Assembly: GCF_014117265.1 (NCBI RefSeq)
Contig: NZ_CP059833.1
Location: 682,001 to 746,000, forward strand
Source: Corynebacterium hindlerae
Lineage (GTDB): Bacteria > Actinomycetota > Actinomycetes > Mycobacteriales > Mycobacteriaceae
DNA length: 64,000 nucleotides
Reading direction: 5' to 3'
Part shown: one piece after another, positions 7,764 to 16,620 of the stretch
Position numbering within the stretch: the first letter of the stretch is position 1
Layout of the letters: each line of letters opens with the position of its first letter
Notes under the pieces: generated by a model
Seen by the model: only the letters and a program-made list of their open reading frames with translations
What the model was told of the DNA's origin: nothing
Database searches by the model: none
Translations under genes and position numbers: made by a program

Positions 7764-9218
7764 TTACGGCTTGATGGTGTCATTCGCTTTGCCTTGCTCC
7801 GGGGTTCGGCCGCCAGGCAAGGTAATCTGCATCAAGGTACCGCCGTCATCAGAATCCAGCACCTCAATAGTGCCATGATGGCGCTCAATAACCTGTTTCA
7901 CGATCGCTAGCCCCAAGCCCGAGCCGGGCATGGAACGGGCTTGAACGGAACGGTAGAAGCGCTCGAAGACTTTTTCCCGCTCATCCTTAGGAATACCGGG
8001 ACCGGAGTCCGCGATGGAAATATGGATCGCATGATCACTGATCGGCTTCATTGACAGCCGTACCACGCCGTTTGGAGGCGACCATTTCGCAGCATTGTCC
8101 ATGAGGTTCACGGTGGCCCGGCCGAGGGCGAAGGAGTCGCCGTTGAGGTACCACTCCGCCTGATCAAATGTGAATTCCACGTCTGGGCGGCGACGACGCA
8201 CACGTTCCAGCGAGTTCATCATGGTCTCTTCCAGATCCACAAGCTCCAGCTCCCCTTGCTTAGCATCTTCTCGTGCCAGGTCAACCAGGTCACCGATCAA
8301 TGTGGACAGTTCATCGATCTGCGCCACCACATCATTTTCTAGATCTTCGAGATCACTCGGAGAGAAGGTGGAGGTTGGTGACTTGCTCACCATCATGAGC
8401 AGCTCAATGTTGGTACGCAAGGACGTCAGCGGGGTTTTTAGCTCATGGCCAGCGTCCGCGACGAGCTCTGTTTGTCGGCGCCTGGAAGCTTCCAGAGATG
8501 CCAACATTTCATTGAAGCTGCGCGTGAGCTGCGCCAGCTCATCGCGCCCATTAACCTCGATCGGTTCGAGGGAATCGGTGGCGGTCACACGTTCAACGGC
8601 GCGTTGTAGACGGGCCACAGGCCGAAGTCCGGTGGTGGACACCACCATGCCGGCTGCGATGGCGAGCAAAGTACCGAGCCCAGCGATAATCAGCAGCACC
8701 ATCCCCAGCGAGCTCACCAACATGTAAGTGGGACCCAGGTTCTGGGAAATCACCACGCTAGCCCCATCGGGGTTATTCATGGCTAGGACACGTTCGTCGC
8801 CCTGGTTGCGCAGCGTCTGTGGTACTTCGCCACGAACGACGTCGCCTTCAACGACCAGCGTAATGTCATCACCGATCCCCCGGGCTGCTCCCTTAGGGAA
8901 GAACTGAATCTGAATGTCAGGGTTGTAGGCCTTAAAGATCGCGAGTTCTTGCTCAATATGGCTATTGAACGATGGGTCTTCGGAGCGATCCAAAACCGAT
9001 TGGGCTACTTTGGCTAGCTCTTCGTCAACTGCACGGTTCAGTGACGTTGACACGCTCCAATACGCCACAATCGTCATTACAGAAACGGCAGCTGCCACCA
9101 TCACCGCCGTGACAATGGCGAGTTGCCAGCGCAGCGGGGCTTTGCTCCAAGAACTACTCTGCCAGTTATTATCACCGGCCTGCGAGACATCCTCGGAGGT
9201 TGGGTTTTTCAAAATCAC
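7764..9218 (-). CDS. mprB: Sensor histidine kinase, MprB/CgtS2-like
   Basis: Counted from the GTG at 9218: two membrane helices (about 31-55 and 165-193) flank an extracytoplasmic sensor region. A HAMP linker follows, then the H-box ADAGHELKTPLTSLRTN (His about 258), the N-box NLMDNAAKWSP and the G-boxes DSGPGIP and GSGLGLAIVKQV. It should autophosphorylate and pass phosphate to the response regulator encoded just upstream. The start is uncertain: the reading frame is open back through the regulator's stop, with GTG at 9248 and TTG at 9263 as alternatives. The HtrA-like protease gene downstream suggests an envelope-stress circuit like mycobacterial MprAB-PepD. Confidence 0.93.
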   Translation of the reverse strand: MILKNPTSEDVSQAGDNNWQSSSWSKAPLRWQLAIVTAVMVAAAVSVMTIVAYWSVSTSLNRAVDEELAKVAQSVLDRSEDPSFNSHIEQELAIFKAYNPDIQIQFFPKGAARGIGDDITLVVEGDVVRGEVPQTLRNQGDERVLAMNNPDGASVVISQNLGPTYMLVSSLGMVLLIIAGLGTLLAIAAGMVVSTTGLRPVARLQRAVERVTATDSLEPIEVNGRDELAQLTRSFNEMLASLEASRRRQTELVADAGHELKTPLTSLRTNIELLMMVSKSPTSTFSPSDLEDLENDVVAQIDELSTLIGDLVDLAREDAKQGELELVDLEETMMNSLERVRRRRPDVEFTFDQAEWYLNGDSFALGRATVNLMDNAAKWSPPNGVVRLSMKPISDHAIHISIADSGPGIPKDEREKVFERFYRSVQARSMPGSGLGLAIVKQVIERHHGTIEVLDSDDGGTLMQITLPGGRTPEQGKANDTIKP

Positions 9219-9231
9219 AGGTTTGTCTTGT

Positions 9232-9927
9232 CTACTGCGCGTTCTCACGGAGTACGTAGCCAACGCCCCGTGCGGTGTGGATCAGGCGTGGCTCGCCGTC
9301 CGCTTCGGTCTTACGGCGCAGGTATCCGATGTACACCTCGAGGGCGTTGCCGGACGTCGGGAAGTCATAGCCCCACACTTCCTCTAGGATGATCGCGCGG
9401 CTGAGCACGCGTCGTGGGTTAGCAAGCAGTAGCTCCAGGAGTGCGAATTCCGTGCGGGTCAGGCTGATCTGGCGTTCCCCTCGGTACACCTCGCGGGTTT
9501 CGGTGTTGAGGCGAAGGTCCTCAAAGACCAGTTCCGCCTTTTCTTCTTGGACGTTCTTGGCCTCGTTGTAGGAACGACGAAGAAGGGAGCGTACGCGGGC
9601 CAGCAGATCTTCCAGGGCAAACGGCTTGGGGAGGTAATCGTCGGCACCGGCGTCAAGGCCTGCCACGCGGTCGGACACGCCGTCACGGGCGGTAAGAACC
9701 AAGATTGGTCGATTGTCGCCACCGCTACGCAGCTTGCGGCACACTTCCAAGCCGTCCAGAATCGGCATCATTACGTCCAGGATGACCAGGTCTGGCTGTT
9801 CCTTATGGATCAGTTCCAGCGCTGCGGCACCGTTGTCGGCCAGCAAGACCTCATACCCATTGAAGGTGAGGGACCTACGAAGCGATTCGCGGACGGCCTG
9901 CTCGTCATCAACAACAAGAAGTTTCAT
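9232..9927 (-). CDS. mprA: OmpR-family response regulator, MprA/CgtR2-like
   Basis: 231 residues. The receiver domain has Asp7/Asp8, the phospho-acceptor Asp51 (VILDVMMP), a conserved Thr (VLTARDG) and Lys (LPKPF). A winged-helix DNA-binding domain follows (about 130-228; [22 protein letters not shown], then [11 protein letters not shown]). Immediately upstream of its cognate kinase gene, it probably controls the downstream HtrA-like protease gene and itself. The upstream region to about 10040 carries its promoter; a TATACAAT-like element sits near 10030 on the minus strand. Confidence 0.95.
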   Translation of the reverse strand: MKLLVVDDEQAVRESLRRSLTFNGYEVLLADNGAAALELIHKEQPDLVILDVMMPILDGLEVCRKLRSGGDNRPILVLTARDGVSDRVAGLDAGADDYLPKPFALEDLLARVRSLLRRSYNEAKNVQEEKAELVFEDLRLNTETREVYRGERQISLTRTEFALLELLLANPRRVLSRAIILEEVWGYDFPTSGNALEVYIGYLRRKTEADGEPRLIHTARGVGYVLRENAQ

Positions 9928-10045
9928 TCTTTACTCTTACGCCTGACTACAAGGGTTGCGATTCCACAACCAGGATGAGCACCGACTTCTCCCTTAAGGA
10001 AGTCACCGGGGTTTCTAAATGATTCTATTGTATAGGTATAAGTGA

Positions 10046-10089
10046 AAGCCGATCCAATCCTGATATCAACATCAGAATTGGACCGGCTT
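10046..10089 (-). terminator. Strong hairpin downstream of rpmF
   Basis: A long imperfect hairpin (AAGCCGGTCCAATTCTGAT pairing with its near-complement, six-base loop) lies 25 bases after the rpmF stop on the minus strand. It lacks a long T-run, so it may be a weak terminator or an mRNA-stabilising structure between rpmF and the response regulator gene. Confidence 0.65.
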
Positions 10090-10113
10090 AATGGGTCTAG
10101 GCGCAGTAAGTGC

Positions 10114-10287
10114 TTAGAACTGCTCGACGTCTACGAGACCGAGCTGAGCTGCCTTGACCAGGCGGCGAGGAATCTGTACCTCGCGGCCGTCAATCTTGAC
10201 GGTCTGGAGGGCGACATTGTCAGCCTTCCACTGGGAACGACGTGCGTGGGTGTTAGCACGCGACATACGACGCTTTGGAACTGCCAT
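10114..10287 (-). CDS. rpmF: 50S ribosomal protein L32, zinc-free form
   Basis: 57 residues starting [20 protein letters not shown], the L32 N-terminal signature. The zinc-ribbon cysteines found in C+ versions of L32 are absent; the protein has no Cys. A GGAGGGAA ribosome-binding site precedes the ATG. It follows rpmE2 by 18 bases and is co-transcribed with it. Confidence 0.95.
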   Translation of the reverse strand: MAVPKRRMSRANTHARRSQWKADNVALQTVKIDGREVQIPRRLVKAAQLGLVDVEQF

Positions 10288-10305
10288 GTTGTTTTCCCTC
10301 CTTCT

Positions 10306-10572
10306 TTACTTGTTCTTCTTACGGCGAGCGAGTGCGCCGTAACGCTGGTTGAACTTCTCGACACGGCCGGCGGTGTCCATGACACGCTGTGCGCCGGTCC
10401 AGAATGGGTGGGACTCAGAGGTAACGTCAACCACGATCAGTGGGTACTCGTTGCCGTCTTCCCATTCGACGGTGCGGTCGGACTTAGCGGTGGACTTGGT
10501 CAGGAACTTGAAACCAGTACCTGCGTCCTGGAACACCACTGGGTGGTAATCCGGGTGGATATCCTTCTTCAT
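10306..10572 (-). CDS. rpmE2: 50S ribosomal protein L31 type B (zinc-free)
   Basis: 88 residues starting [20 protein letters not shown] and ending in a basic ARRKKNK tail. It is the longer type B form, without the CxxC pair of zinc-binding L31. Type B L31 and its partners usually replace zinc-containing paralogues under zinc limitation and are repressed by Zur in many actinobacteria. The reading frame stays open upstream to 10914, but the conserved N-terminus fixes the start at 10572, with a TGAGGGAAAC ribosome-binding region just before it. Confidence 0.95.
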   Translation of the reverse strand: MKKDIHPDYHPVVFQDAGTGFKFLTKSTAKSDRTVEWEDGNEYPLIVVDVTSESHPFWTGAQRVMDTAGRVEKFNQRYGALARRKKNK

Positions 10573-10992
10573 ATAGTTTCCCTCAGGATTGAACTTCAGG
10601 TCGCTTCTGCACGCGCTATGCGCCGATCGTGCCTGAGTTGGGATTGACAAGATAACGCTGACTGCATAGCCAGCACCGCAAAAACTATACACGCCCGGAC
10701 GGCGCAGAAGAAATCGCCATGGCTTATCGACGGCCATCCCACCCAATCCCCTAACGCTAACGCGAACCCGGCTCCGCGACAGTAGATAGGTATTGTGAAG
10801 GATGTGACGTCGTGAAGCATGCCCCACTAGGCGATTAGGTTTTTCGGCCTGCAACCGGTAAGGTTTTCCCTTGCTGTTGTCGAAATATTCGTTTTCGCCC
10901 TCCTCAGCTGACATCGATGTGCCCCTGACCAGCAGGTTAGGCGCGGCACCTTTCGTCTAGTTAGAGCGTGGGCGGCTAGGAGAAAGAAAGTT
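10573..10992. other. Divergent promoter region between rpmE2 and rpmB
   Basis: About 420 bases without a convincing gene separate the two divergent ribosomal-protein operons. Reading frames here are extensions or antisense frames. The region must hold promoters for both. I looked for a canonical Zur box (TGAAAATNATTTTCA type) and did not see one; the nearest palindrome is a weak CGAAA-N7-TTTCG near 10881-10899. Confidence 0.5.
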
Positions 10993-11229
10993 ATGTCGGC
11001 TATTTGCCAGGTAACGGGACGGAAGCCAGGTTTTGGCAAGTCCGTGTCCCACTCACACCGACGCACCTCTCGCCGTTGGAACCCTAACGTGCAGCGTCGT
11101 AAGTTCTTTGTGCCTTCTTTGGGCCGCACCATCACCCTGACCGTGTCCACCAAGGGTCTGAAGGTCATCGACCGCGACGGCATCGAGTCCGTCGTTGCTC
11201 AGATCCGCGCACGTGGGGAGAAGATCTAA
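10993..11229 (+). CDS. rpmB: 50S ribosomal protein L28, zinc-free form
   Basis: 78 residues beginning [20 protein letters not shown], with the L28 core [20 protein letters not shown]. Only one Cys remains (position 5), so the two-CxxC zinc site of C+ L28 is missing. An AGGAG site precedes the ATG. It is the first gene of a four-gene cluster (rpmB-rpmG-rpsN-rpsR) with 3-18 base gaps, the classical accessory-ribosomal-protein operon of actinobacteria. Confidence 0.95.
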   Translation: MSAICQVTGRKPGFGKSVSHSHRRTSRRWNPNVQRRKFFVPSLGRTITLTVSTKGLKVIDRDGIESVVAQIRARGEKI

Positions 11230-11232
11230 CCC

Positions 11233-11397
11233 ATGGCACGTAACGATATCCGTCCAATCATCAAGCTGAAGTCTACGGCTGGCACCGGTTACACCTACGT
11301 CACCCGTAAGAACAAGCGCAACAACCCGGACCGTATGACCATGAAGAAGTACGATCCGATCGTCCGCAAGCACGTCGAATTCCGCGAGGAGCGATAA
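11233..11397 (+). CDS. rpmG: 50S ribosomal protein L33, zinc-free form
   Basis: 54 residues: [19 protein letters not shown] at the start, then [21 protein letters not shown]. No cysteines, so this is the C- form of L33. It starts three bases after the rpmB stop and ends three bases before rpsN. Confidence 0.95.
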   Translation: MARNDIRPIIKLKSTAGTGYTYVTRKNKRNNPDRMTMKKYDPIVRKHVEFREER

Positions 11398-11400
11398 TCT

Positions 11401-11706
11401 ATGGCTAAGAAGTCTAAGATCGCCAAGAACGAGCAGCGCAAGGAAATCGTCGCCCGCTACGCGGAGCGTCGCGCTGAGCTCAAGGCTATTATCAAGAACC
11501 CTAACTCCACTGACGAAGAGCGTCTCGACGCTCAGTTCGAACTGAACCGTCAGCCACGTAACGCCTCCCCAGTTCGCGTCCGCAACCGCGACGCTGCTGA
11601 CGGCCGTCCACGCGGCTTCCTTCGTAAGTTCGGCCTGTCCCGTGTTCGCGTTCGCGAAATGGCTCACCGCGGTGAGCTGCCGGGCGTCCGTAAGTCCAGC
11701 TGGTAA
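11401..11706 (+). CDS. rpsN: 30S ribosomal protein S14, zinc-free form
   Basis: 101 residues, the long C- type of S14 (zinc-binding S14 is about 61 residues). It begins [17 protein letters not shown] and ends with the family block [30 protein letters not shown]. No Cys. It is the third gene of the accessory ribosomal operon. Confidence 0.96.
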   Translation: MAKKSKIAKNEQRKEIVARYAERRAELKAIIKNPNSTDEERLDAQFELNRQPRNASPVRVRNRDAADGRPRGFLRKFGLSRVRVREMAHRGELPGVRKSSW

Positions 11707-11724
11707 TAGGGAGATTTGCTTAAA

Positions 11725-11973
11725 ATGAAGCGCACCAACATGAAGAAGGCGCGGATCGAGCAGTCCCGCCGCCCAAAGAAGAACCCACTCAAGGCTGCAG
11801 GCGTTGAGAAGGTCGATTACAAGGACATCAACACCCTTCGCCTTTTCATCTCTGACCGCCACAAGATCCGCTCTCGTCGCGTCACGGGCCTGACCCCACA
11901 GCAGCAGCGCCAGGTTGCTACCGCCGTGAAGAACGCACGCGAGATGGCTCTCCTGCCGTTCACCAGCCGTTAA
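11725..11973 (+). CDS. rpsR: 30S ribosomal protein S18, zinc-free form
   Basis: 82 residues starting [20 protein letters not shown], with the S18 core [26 protein letters not shown]. The usual N-terminal Cys residues of zinc-associated S18 are absent. I use the ATG at 11725, preceded by a GGGAG site. It is the last gene of the operon. Confidence 0.95.
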   Translation: MKRTNMKKARIEQSRRPKKNPLKAAGVEKVDYKDINTLRLFISDRHKIRSRRVTGLTPQQQRQVATAVKNAREMALLPFTSR

Positions 11974-12078
11974 GTCGACTGAGTTTACGCAAAAAACGCT
12001 CTGCCGCAGGTTACGGCCCGCGGCTAATCGATAACACAGCGAGCTTGTGCCGCTGACAATCGTGACACGGCACAGGTT

Positions 12079-12112
12079 CCAAAAACCCTCACCTTCGGGT
12101 GAGGGTTTTTGG
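12079..12112 (+). terminator. Intrinsic terminator of the rpmB-rpsR operon
   Basis: Perfect 13-base stem AAAAACCCTCACC / GGTGAGGGTTTTT with a TTCG tetraloop. The symmetric A/T flanks make it potentially bidirectional. It lies about 105 bases after the rpsR stop. Confidence 0.92.
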
Positions 12113-12123
12113 TTTCCAACGGA

Positions 12124-12179
12124 ATTTAGCGTACCGATGGGATTTTTCGGGCAAAAATCATCCCATCCGTACGCTCGAT
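12124..12179. repeat. Dispersed palindromic repeat, copy 2
   Basis: Arms 12124-12143 and 12160-12179 share the TTTAGCGTACSGATGGGAT core with copy 1. The left arm has one mismatch (GTACC for GTACG) and the right arm ends CTCGAT rather than CTAAAT. It lies just past the rpsR operon terminator. Confidence 0.88.
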
Positions 12180-12402
12180 TTTCTCCACAACAAGGCACCC
12201 CTGCTGCCTTGCCCCTTGAGTGCGAGTCCTGGAATTTGAGACTCGGAGTAAAAGTGCCCTAGATTCACCGAAATGACGGTTTTCATCTCCCACTCTCGAA
12301 AAACAGGTCTCGAATTTCTACGCGACCCCCGCCAGAACCACGCCACCCGACTCCACTAATTCCCGCAAAACGTTGCCTAGATCACATAAAATGCACTAAG
12401 TT

Positions 12403-12420
12403 AGTTAATGACCGTTAACT
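12403..12420. promoter_or_regulatory. Palindromic operator upstream of etfB (AGTTAA-N6-TTAACT)
   Basis: AGTTAATGACCGTTAACT: perfect 6-base arms, 42 bases before the etfB start. The same palindrome occurs before the carboxylase operon (29604-29621, nearly identical centre TGACGA) and before citE2 (31244-31261). It is a probable binding site for the TetR-family regulator encoded at 29815-30405. Confidence 0.75.
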
Positions 12421-12462
12421 GAAATCTCCCGCATGGTCCCTTACCTGCGGAAAGGATGCATT

Positions 12463-13233
12463 ATGCGAATCGCAGTCTTGGCGAAAGAAGTCCCGGATAC
12501 CTACGGTGACCGCAACATTACGCTCGAAACTGGCCTCGTTGACCGTGACGGCGCTGAGAATGTCCTCGATGAGATCTGCGAGCGCGCCGTCGAGGCCGCC
12601 CTTGCCCTCAAAGGTGACGGCGACGAGGTACACCTCCTTGCGATGGCGCCTGCCACGGCAGAAAAGAGCATCCGCAAGGGACTTGCTATGGGAGCTGACG
12701 AGGCCGTCCTCATCACCGATGAGGAACTGAGGGGCGCGGATCTATCTCTCACCGCGGAGGTGCTGGCTAGGGCCGTCGAGAAGCAAGGCTATGACCTCGT
12801 TATTGCTGGCAACCTGTCCACCGACGGCAACGCTGGTGTGCTCCCCACTATGATTTCTGAGCACCTTAATTGGCCGCACCTCACGCAGCTCACGCAACTG
12901 CAGGTTGACGGAAAGGTGCAAGGCACTCGCTCGGCGGAGGAGGGGGACTTCCAAATGGAAGCTGATTTGCCGGCGGTGGTGTCTATCACGGAGTCTTTCC
13001 CGGACCCCCGGTACCCGAACTTCAAGGGGATCATGGCAGCGAAGAAAAAGCAGATTACTAAGCTCACCTGCGCTGATATTGGGGTGGATCCACTTGATTT
13101 CTCCCATCCGCGGTTGATTATGACGGAGGCGTCACAGCGTCCTCCTCGCAAGGCAGGTGTCAAAATCACCGACGACGGTACCGCTGCCGCGCAGCTCGCC
13201 GATTTCCTGGCCGCCAACTCCCTCATCAAATAA
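12463..13233 (+). CDS. etfB: Electron transfer flavoprotein beta subunit (FixA/EtfB)
   Basis: 256 residues. AMP-binding subunit of the ETF heterodimer that collects electrons from acyl-CoA dehydrogenases. Family motifs: MRIAVLAKEVPDTYGD at the N-terminus, KGLAMGADEAVLITDEE, GNLSTDGNAGVLPTMISEHL and FPDPRYPNFKGIMAAKKK. The ATG at 12463 has AAAGGA upstream; an earlier in-frame codon at 12433 is not needed. It forms an operon with etfA and a cytochrome-like gene. A palindromic operator in its promoter links it to the acyl-CoA catabolic operons 17-19 kb away. Confidence 0.96.
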   Translation: MRIAVLAKEVPDTYGDRNITLETGLVDRDGAENVLDEICERAVEAALALKGDGDEVHLLAMAPATAEKSIRKGLAMGADEAVLITDEELRGADLSLTAEVLARAVEKQGYDLVIAGNLSTDGNAGVLPTMISEHLNWPHLTQLTQLQVDGKVQGTRSAEEGDFQMEADLPAVVSITESFPDPRYPNFKGIMAAKKKQITKLTCADIGVDPLDFSHPRLIMTEASQRPPRKAGVKITDDGTAAAQLADFLAANSLIK

Positions 13234-13242
13234 GGAGCCACC

Positions 13243-14163
13243 ATGTCTACTCTCGCCATCATCGATACCGACTTGGGTGGCGCCATCGCCCCCACCGCTG
13301 CGGAACTCCTGGGGGCGGCCGCGCAGCTCAGCGAACCAATCGCGCTCGTGGCCGGCGACCCCGGAAACCTCGCCGAACTCGGCGCCGACCGTATCGCCAC
13401 CACCACCGCTGAGCAGCTTATCGACGCCGCAGTGCACATCTACAAAGAGCACTCACCGGAAGCCATCCTGGTGTCTCACTCAGTAGCTGGCCGTGACATT
13501 GCCGCTCGCCTGGCGGTCCGATTGAAGCTTGCGCTGGCAACAGACGCCATTGGCATCTCCCGCGATGAAGAAGGCATCATCATGCAGCACTCCGTTTTCG
13601 GTGGCGGATTCACCGTGACTTCCGCCCCAACATTTGGCTGCCCGGTGGTGACGCTCCGCAAGGGGGCTGTCGCAGAACGCGCAGCCGAAGGCGCAGGCTC
13701 CCCACTCGAGGTGACTCCAGAACAAAGCGAGCGACGCCTAGCCACCGTCGTGAGCAGCTCCCCGGCTGAGGTGAACACCGGTCGGCCGGCGTTGGTGGGT
13801 GCCAAGCGGGTGGTCTCCGGTGGGCGCGGATTCGGTTCCAAGGAAGGTTTCGAACTCGCCGGCCAACTGGCCGACTCCCTGGGGGCTGCTCTGGGAGCCT
13901 CCCGCGCAGCCGTCGACGCAGGCTACATCGAGCACAGCGCCCAGGTTGGACAAACCGGCGTGTCCATCTCCCCGGACCTGTACATCGCCCTCGGTATTTC
14001 CGGCGCGATCCAGCACCTGGCGGGTATGCAAACCTCCAAGAATATCGTGGCGATCAACAAGGATCCCGAGGCTCCGATCTTCGAGATCGCGGACTTCGGC
14101 ATCGTCGGTGACGTCTTCGAGATCGTCCCGAAGCTCATCGAAGAAATCGAGGCCCGCAAATGA
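13243..14163 (+). CDS. etfA: Electron transfer flavoprotein alpha subunit (FixB/EtfA)
   Basis: 306 residues. FAD-binding subunit. The C-terminal FAD domain carries [69 protein letters not shown] and [19 protein letters not shown], all standard EtfA blocks. It starts nine bases after etfB with an AAGGAGCC site and overlaps the next gene by four bases (ATGA). Confidence 0.96.
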   Translation: MSTLAIIDTDLGGAIAPTAAELLGAAAQLSEPIALVAGDPGNLAELGADRIATTTAEQLIDAAVHIYKEHSPEAILVSHSVAGRDIAARLAVRLKLALATDAIGISRDEEGIIMQHSVFGGGFTVTSAPTFGCPVVTLRKGAVAERAAEGAGSPLEVTPEQSERRLATVVSSSPAEVNTGRPALVGAKRVVSGGRGFGSKEGFELAGQLADSLGAALGASRAAVDAGYIEHSAQVGQTGVSISPDLYIALGISGAIQHLAGMQTSKNIVAINKDPEAPIFEIADFGIVGDVFEIVPKLIEEIEARK

Positions 14164-15473
14164 GTGCCCCCACTTTAAGAAGGGGCTTGCCCCGTATTCC
14201 GGGCGGCGACCCCTGGCCTCCTGAGGGCATGCACACTCCCCCGGCCCCGCCAAAACCAGCTGCACCAGCCCCAGAGCTCCCCACTAAGCAGCAGGCGTTA
14301 CGACGCGGTCTTCCCCGCATTCCTGGTGGTGAGCAGTGGCCAGAAATCGAGTTCGCTGACCTGGCGATAGCCGAGGAACCAGCCACCGCCGCTCCGGAAC
14401 CCCCGGCAGCAGCTGCAGCGCCCGTTCAATACACCGACATCACGCTACGCCGCGGCCTCCCACGCATCCCAGGTGGGGCGCCGTGGCCAGAAGTGGCAAC
14501 AGCGCAAGTCGAATCGGCTCCAGGGCCGGAGGATTCTCCGGTGGTGGAGGCGCCAAGCCCGGTCGTCGAAAAGCCAGCGGCAGAAAAGCCTGCGGAGCCT
14601 CGTCGGGAGCGCCCGGCGTGGTTCGCTAAGGCTATCGGCGCCGGAGTGGGGCTGATGGTTCTGCTCGCGGTGGCAATCCTTGCTGCCCGTGCTGTTGTGG
14701 CTGGCGCAGCCGCAGATTTCATCGCGAGGTACCCCGGTGTGGCGCCAACTCCGGACAACACCCCTGTGGGATTGCCAGCGTGGCTCGGCTGGTCGCACTT
14801 TTTCAACTTCTTCCTCATGACGTTGATTATTCGGACGGGCCTGCAGATTCGTGGCGAGCGCAAACCTCCGGCGTATTTCACGTCGAAGTCGGGCAAGAAG
14901 GTATCGCTGACCATCTGGTTCCACACCAGCATGGACCTGCTGTGGCTACTCAACGGCGTTGTCTTTCTCGTGCTGTTGTTCGCGACCGGGCAGTGGATGC
15001 GCATCGTCCCGACAAGCGTTGATGTTTTCCCGAACATGGCATCCGCGGCCCTGCAGTACCTCGCTATGGACTGGCCGGCTGAAAATGGTTGGATCCACTA
15101 CAACGCGCTGCAACAGGTGGCCTACTTTGTCACCGTGTTCGTGGCCGCCCCGCTCGCCGCAGCGACGGGCTTCCGTATGAGCAACTGGTGGCCGAACGCC
15201 TGGACATTCTTCCCGGTGGAGGTTGCCCGCAAGATCCACTTCCCCACCATGGTGTACTTCGTGCTCTTCATCGTCGGCCACGTATTCCTGGTATTCGCGA
15301 CGGGCATGAAGAAGAACCTGGGGCACATATTCGCTGCCTCCCCGGATGGCGGCTGGCTTGGTGTCGGGTTATTCCTGGTATCTCTGCTGGTGACCGCGGG
15401 CGCAGTATTCGCTGCAAAACCACTGGTGCTCGCACAACTTGCCAGACCGTTCGGTGAGGTAACCAACCGGTAA
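14160..15473 (+). CDS. Cytochrome b-like membrane protein with three N-terminal [11 protein letters not shown] repeats
   Basis: 437 residues, translationally coupled to etfA. Residues 1-150 are a Pro/Ala-rich region with three copies of [15 protein letters not shown] (about residues 6, 47 and 100). A membrane domain follows with about five hydrophobic segments (starting near 157, 213, 262, 325 and 365), resembling cytochrome b561/b6-type di-haem proteins. Candidate haem histidines are in [18 protein letters not shown] and VGHVFLVF. The pairing with etfBA suggests it passes electrons from ETF to the quinone pool, in place of or beside a classical ETF:quinone oxidoreductase; that is inference. 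The repeats may dock a partner or cofactor. No signal peptide, so the repeats should be cytoplasmic. Confidence 0.8.
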   Translation: MSAPTLRRGLPRIPGGDPWPPEGMHTPPAPPKPAAPAPELPTKQQALRRGLPRIPGGEQWPEIEFADLAIAEEPATAAPEPPAAAAAPVQYTDITLRRGLPRIPGGAPWPEVATAQVESAPGPEDSPVVEAPSPVVEKPAAEKPAEPRRERPAWFAKAIGAGVGLMVLLAVAILAARAVVAGAAADFIARYPGVAPTPDNTPVGLPAWLGWSHFFNFFLMTLIIRTGLQIRGERKPPAYFTSKSGKKVSLTIWFHTSMDLLWLLNGVVFLVLLFATGQWMRIVPTSVDVFPNMASAALQYLAMDWPAENGWIHYNALQQVAYFVTVFVAAPLAAATGFRMSNWWPNAWTFFPVEVARKIHFPTMVYFVLFIVGHVFLVFATGMKKNLGHIFAASPDGGWLGVGLFLVSLLVTAGAVFAAKPLVLAQLARPFGEVTNR

Positions 15474-15486
15474 CAGTCTTTCGCTT

Positions 15487-16029
15487 CTACCGGGCGGAGC
15501 TTAACAGCACCAACATTGAGGCAGCTTGTTGCTCCGTCTGGTAACTATGCGGTTGTTGCCCATCGAAACTGACGTAATCACCAACCGACAACTTATGGTT
15601 CTGCGCGGAGGTGCGCACCAACACCTCACCACTGAGAACAAAGAATGACTCCACAGTACCGGCTGAATGAGGCACCCCAGAGAACGTGGTGTGTGGCGGG
15701 AGAGCGAACACCCACACCTCAGGGCCACCAGGCAACGGGATTCGATGAATCAGATGGTGGTGCGGTGCATCATCAGGAAAATCTCGGGCCGGAACATAGG
15801 TGTCCTGGCCTACGTCGTTACGCTCAATGAGGTCGCCCAACGGTACCCCGAGCGTGACTGCCAAAGAATCGAGCGTACTCACCGTCGGATTGCCGGTCCC
15901 AGATTCCAGTTGTGACAGGGTCGCTTTGCTCACCCCAGCACGGCGCGCTAGATCAGTCGCACTCATACCTCGCTGGCCGCGCAACCGCTTCACCGCAGCA
16001 CCGATGCTCGCCGCTAATTCATTGGCCAT
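15487..16029 (-). CDS. XRE-family regulator with C-terminal cupin domain
   Basis: About 180 residues. The N-terminal helix-turn-helix (about 9-63: VKRLRGQRGMSATDLARRAGVSKATLSQLESG) is followed by a cupin sensor domain (about 105-175: LPPHTTFSGVPHSAGTVESFFVLSGEVLV, then LSVGDYVSFDGQQPHSY). Such proteins often control a divergent transporter or metabolic gene; here the divergent gene is a YbaK-domain protein. The intergenic region contains a palindrome (16052-16067) suited to be its operator. Start: ATG at 16029 or GTG at 16038, both served by a GGAGGGG stretch. It is convergent with the etf-cytochrome operon. Confidence 0.9.
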   Translation of the reverse strand: MANELAASIGAAVKRLRGQRGMSATDLARRAGVSKATLSQLESGTGNPTVSTLDSLAVTLGVPLGDLIERNDVGQDTYVPARDFPDDAPHHHLIHRIPLPGGPEVWVFALPPHTTFSGVPHSAGTVESFFVLSGEVLVRTSAQNHKLSVGDYVSFDGQQPHSYQTEQQAASMLVLLSSAR

Positions 16030-16051
16030 AGTCTCCACACCCCTCCAAAAA

Positions 16052-16067
16052 GTTCGCTATAGTAAAC
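16052..16067. promoter_or_regulatory. Candidate XRE operator GTTCGCTATAGTAAAC
   Basis: A 16-base imperfect palindrome (6 of 8 positions symmetric) in the 72-base gap between the XRE-cupin gene and the divergent YbaK gene. A related half-site sequence follows in inverted orientation (GCCTATTTTATCGAAC, 16073-16088). The CTATAGT core could also be the -10 element of the plus-strand gene, which would let the regulator block both promoters. Confidence 0.55.
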
Positions 16068-16101
16068 CTGTAGCCTATTTTATCGAACTGGAGTGGTTAT
16101 C

Positions 16102-16614
16102 ATGCTCGAACTCACCCCTTACGGCGCTCAGACCGTCGACCCTTCAGAACACTACCCCACCAGCGTGTGCGAGCTCCTCACACGACTCAACGCTCGCGTC
16201 CAGCTCATCGATCCGAACTTCTCGGATACCGCTGAGTTCGCCGAACGCTACCACGTTCCACTAGAGCGCTGCCTCAATGCGCTGCTAGTGGAAACCAAAA
16301 TCGAGGGCGAACGGCAACCACGCCTCGTTATGGTCCCTGCTCACCGCCGCATCGGGAACTCAGGGCTAAAAAGGGCACTGGGAGGAAAGTCCTCCTTCAT
16401 GCCGGCTGACCGCGCGCTCGAAGTAACCGGCATGCAGCAAGGCGCAGTGACCCCAATCGGATTACCACCCGAAATCCCCATTGCCCTCGACAGCCAAGCA
16501 CTGACCGAGAGCAGCTACATCATCGGCGGACAAGACCGCAGCCTAAAAATCGAGGTACCGAAAGAATCCTTGCAAGCACTCGCCGACATCGACTACCAGG
16601 GGCTCTACAGCTGA
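16102..16614 (+). CDS. YbaK/ProX-type aminoacyl-tRNA deacylase domain protein
   Basis: 170 residues. It resembles the YbaK/EbsC (aminoacyl-tRNA editing) fold: a Lys-containing early helix (LLVETKIEGERQPRLVMVPAHRRI), then RALEVTGMQQGAVTPIGLPPEIPIALDSQAL, the conserved G-x-V-x-P-x-G block of this family, and a late YIIGGQDRSLKIEV strand. Members deacylate mischarged tRNAs such as Cys-tRNA-Pro. Start: ATG at 16102 with GGAG eight bases upstream; an in-frame GTG lies at 16093. It is divergently transcribed from the XRE-cupin regulator. Confidence 0.82.
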   Translation: MLELTPYGAQTVDPSEHYPTSVCELLTRLNARVQLIDPNFSDTAEFAERYHVPLERCLNALLVETKIEGERQPRLVMVPAHRRIGNSGLKRALGGKSSFMPADRALEVTGMQQGAVTPIGLPPEIPIALDSQALTESSYIIGGQDRSLKIEVPKESLQALADIDYQGLYS

Positions 16615-16620
16615 CCCCAC

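Noticed and set aside
10881..10899. Possible Zur operator CGAAA-N7-TTTCG
   Set aside because: It does not fit the TGAAAATNATTTTCA-type consensus, and palindromes this short occur by chance.
11053..12198. A 381-codon minus-strand frame across the ribosomal protein operon
   Set aside because: It runs antisense through rpmB, rpmG, rpsN and rpsR, the operon terminator and a repeat; leucine/valine-rich with no domain.
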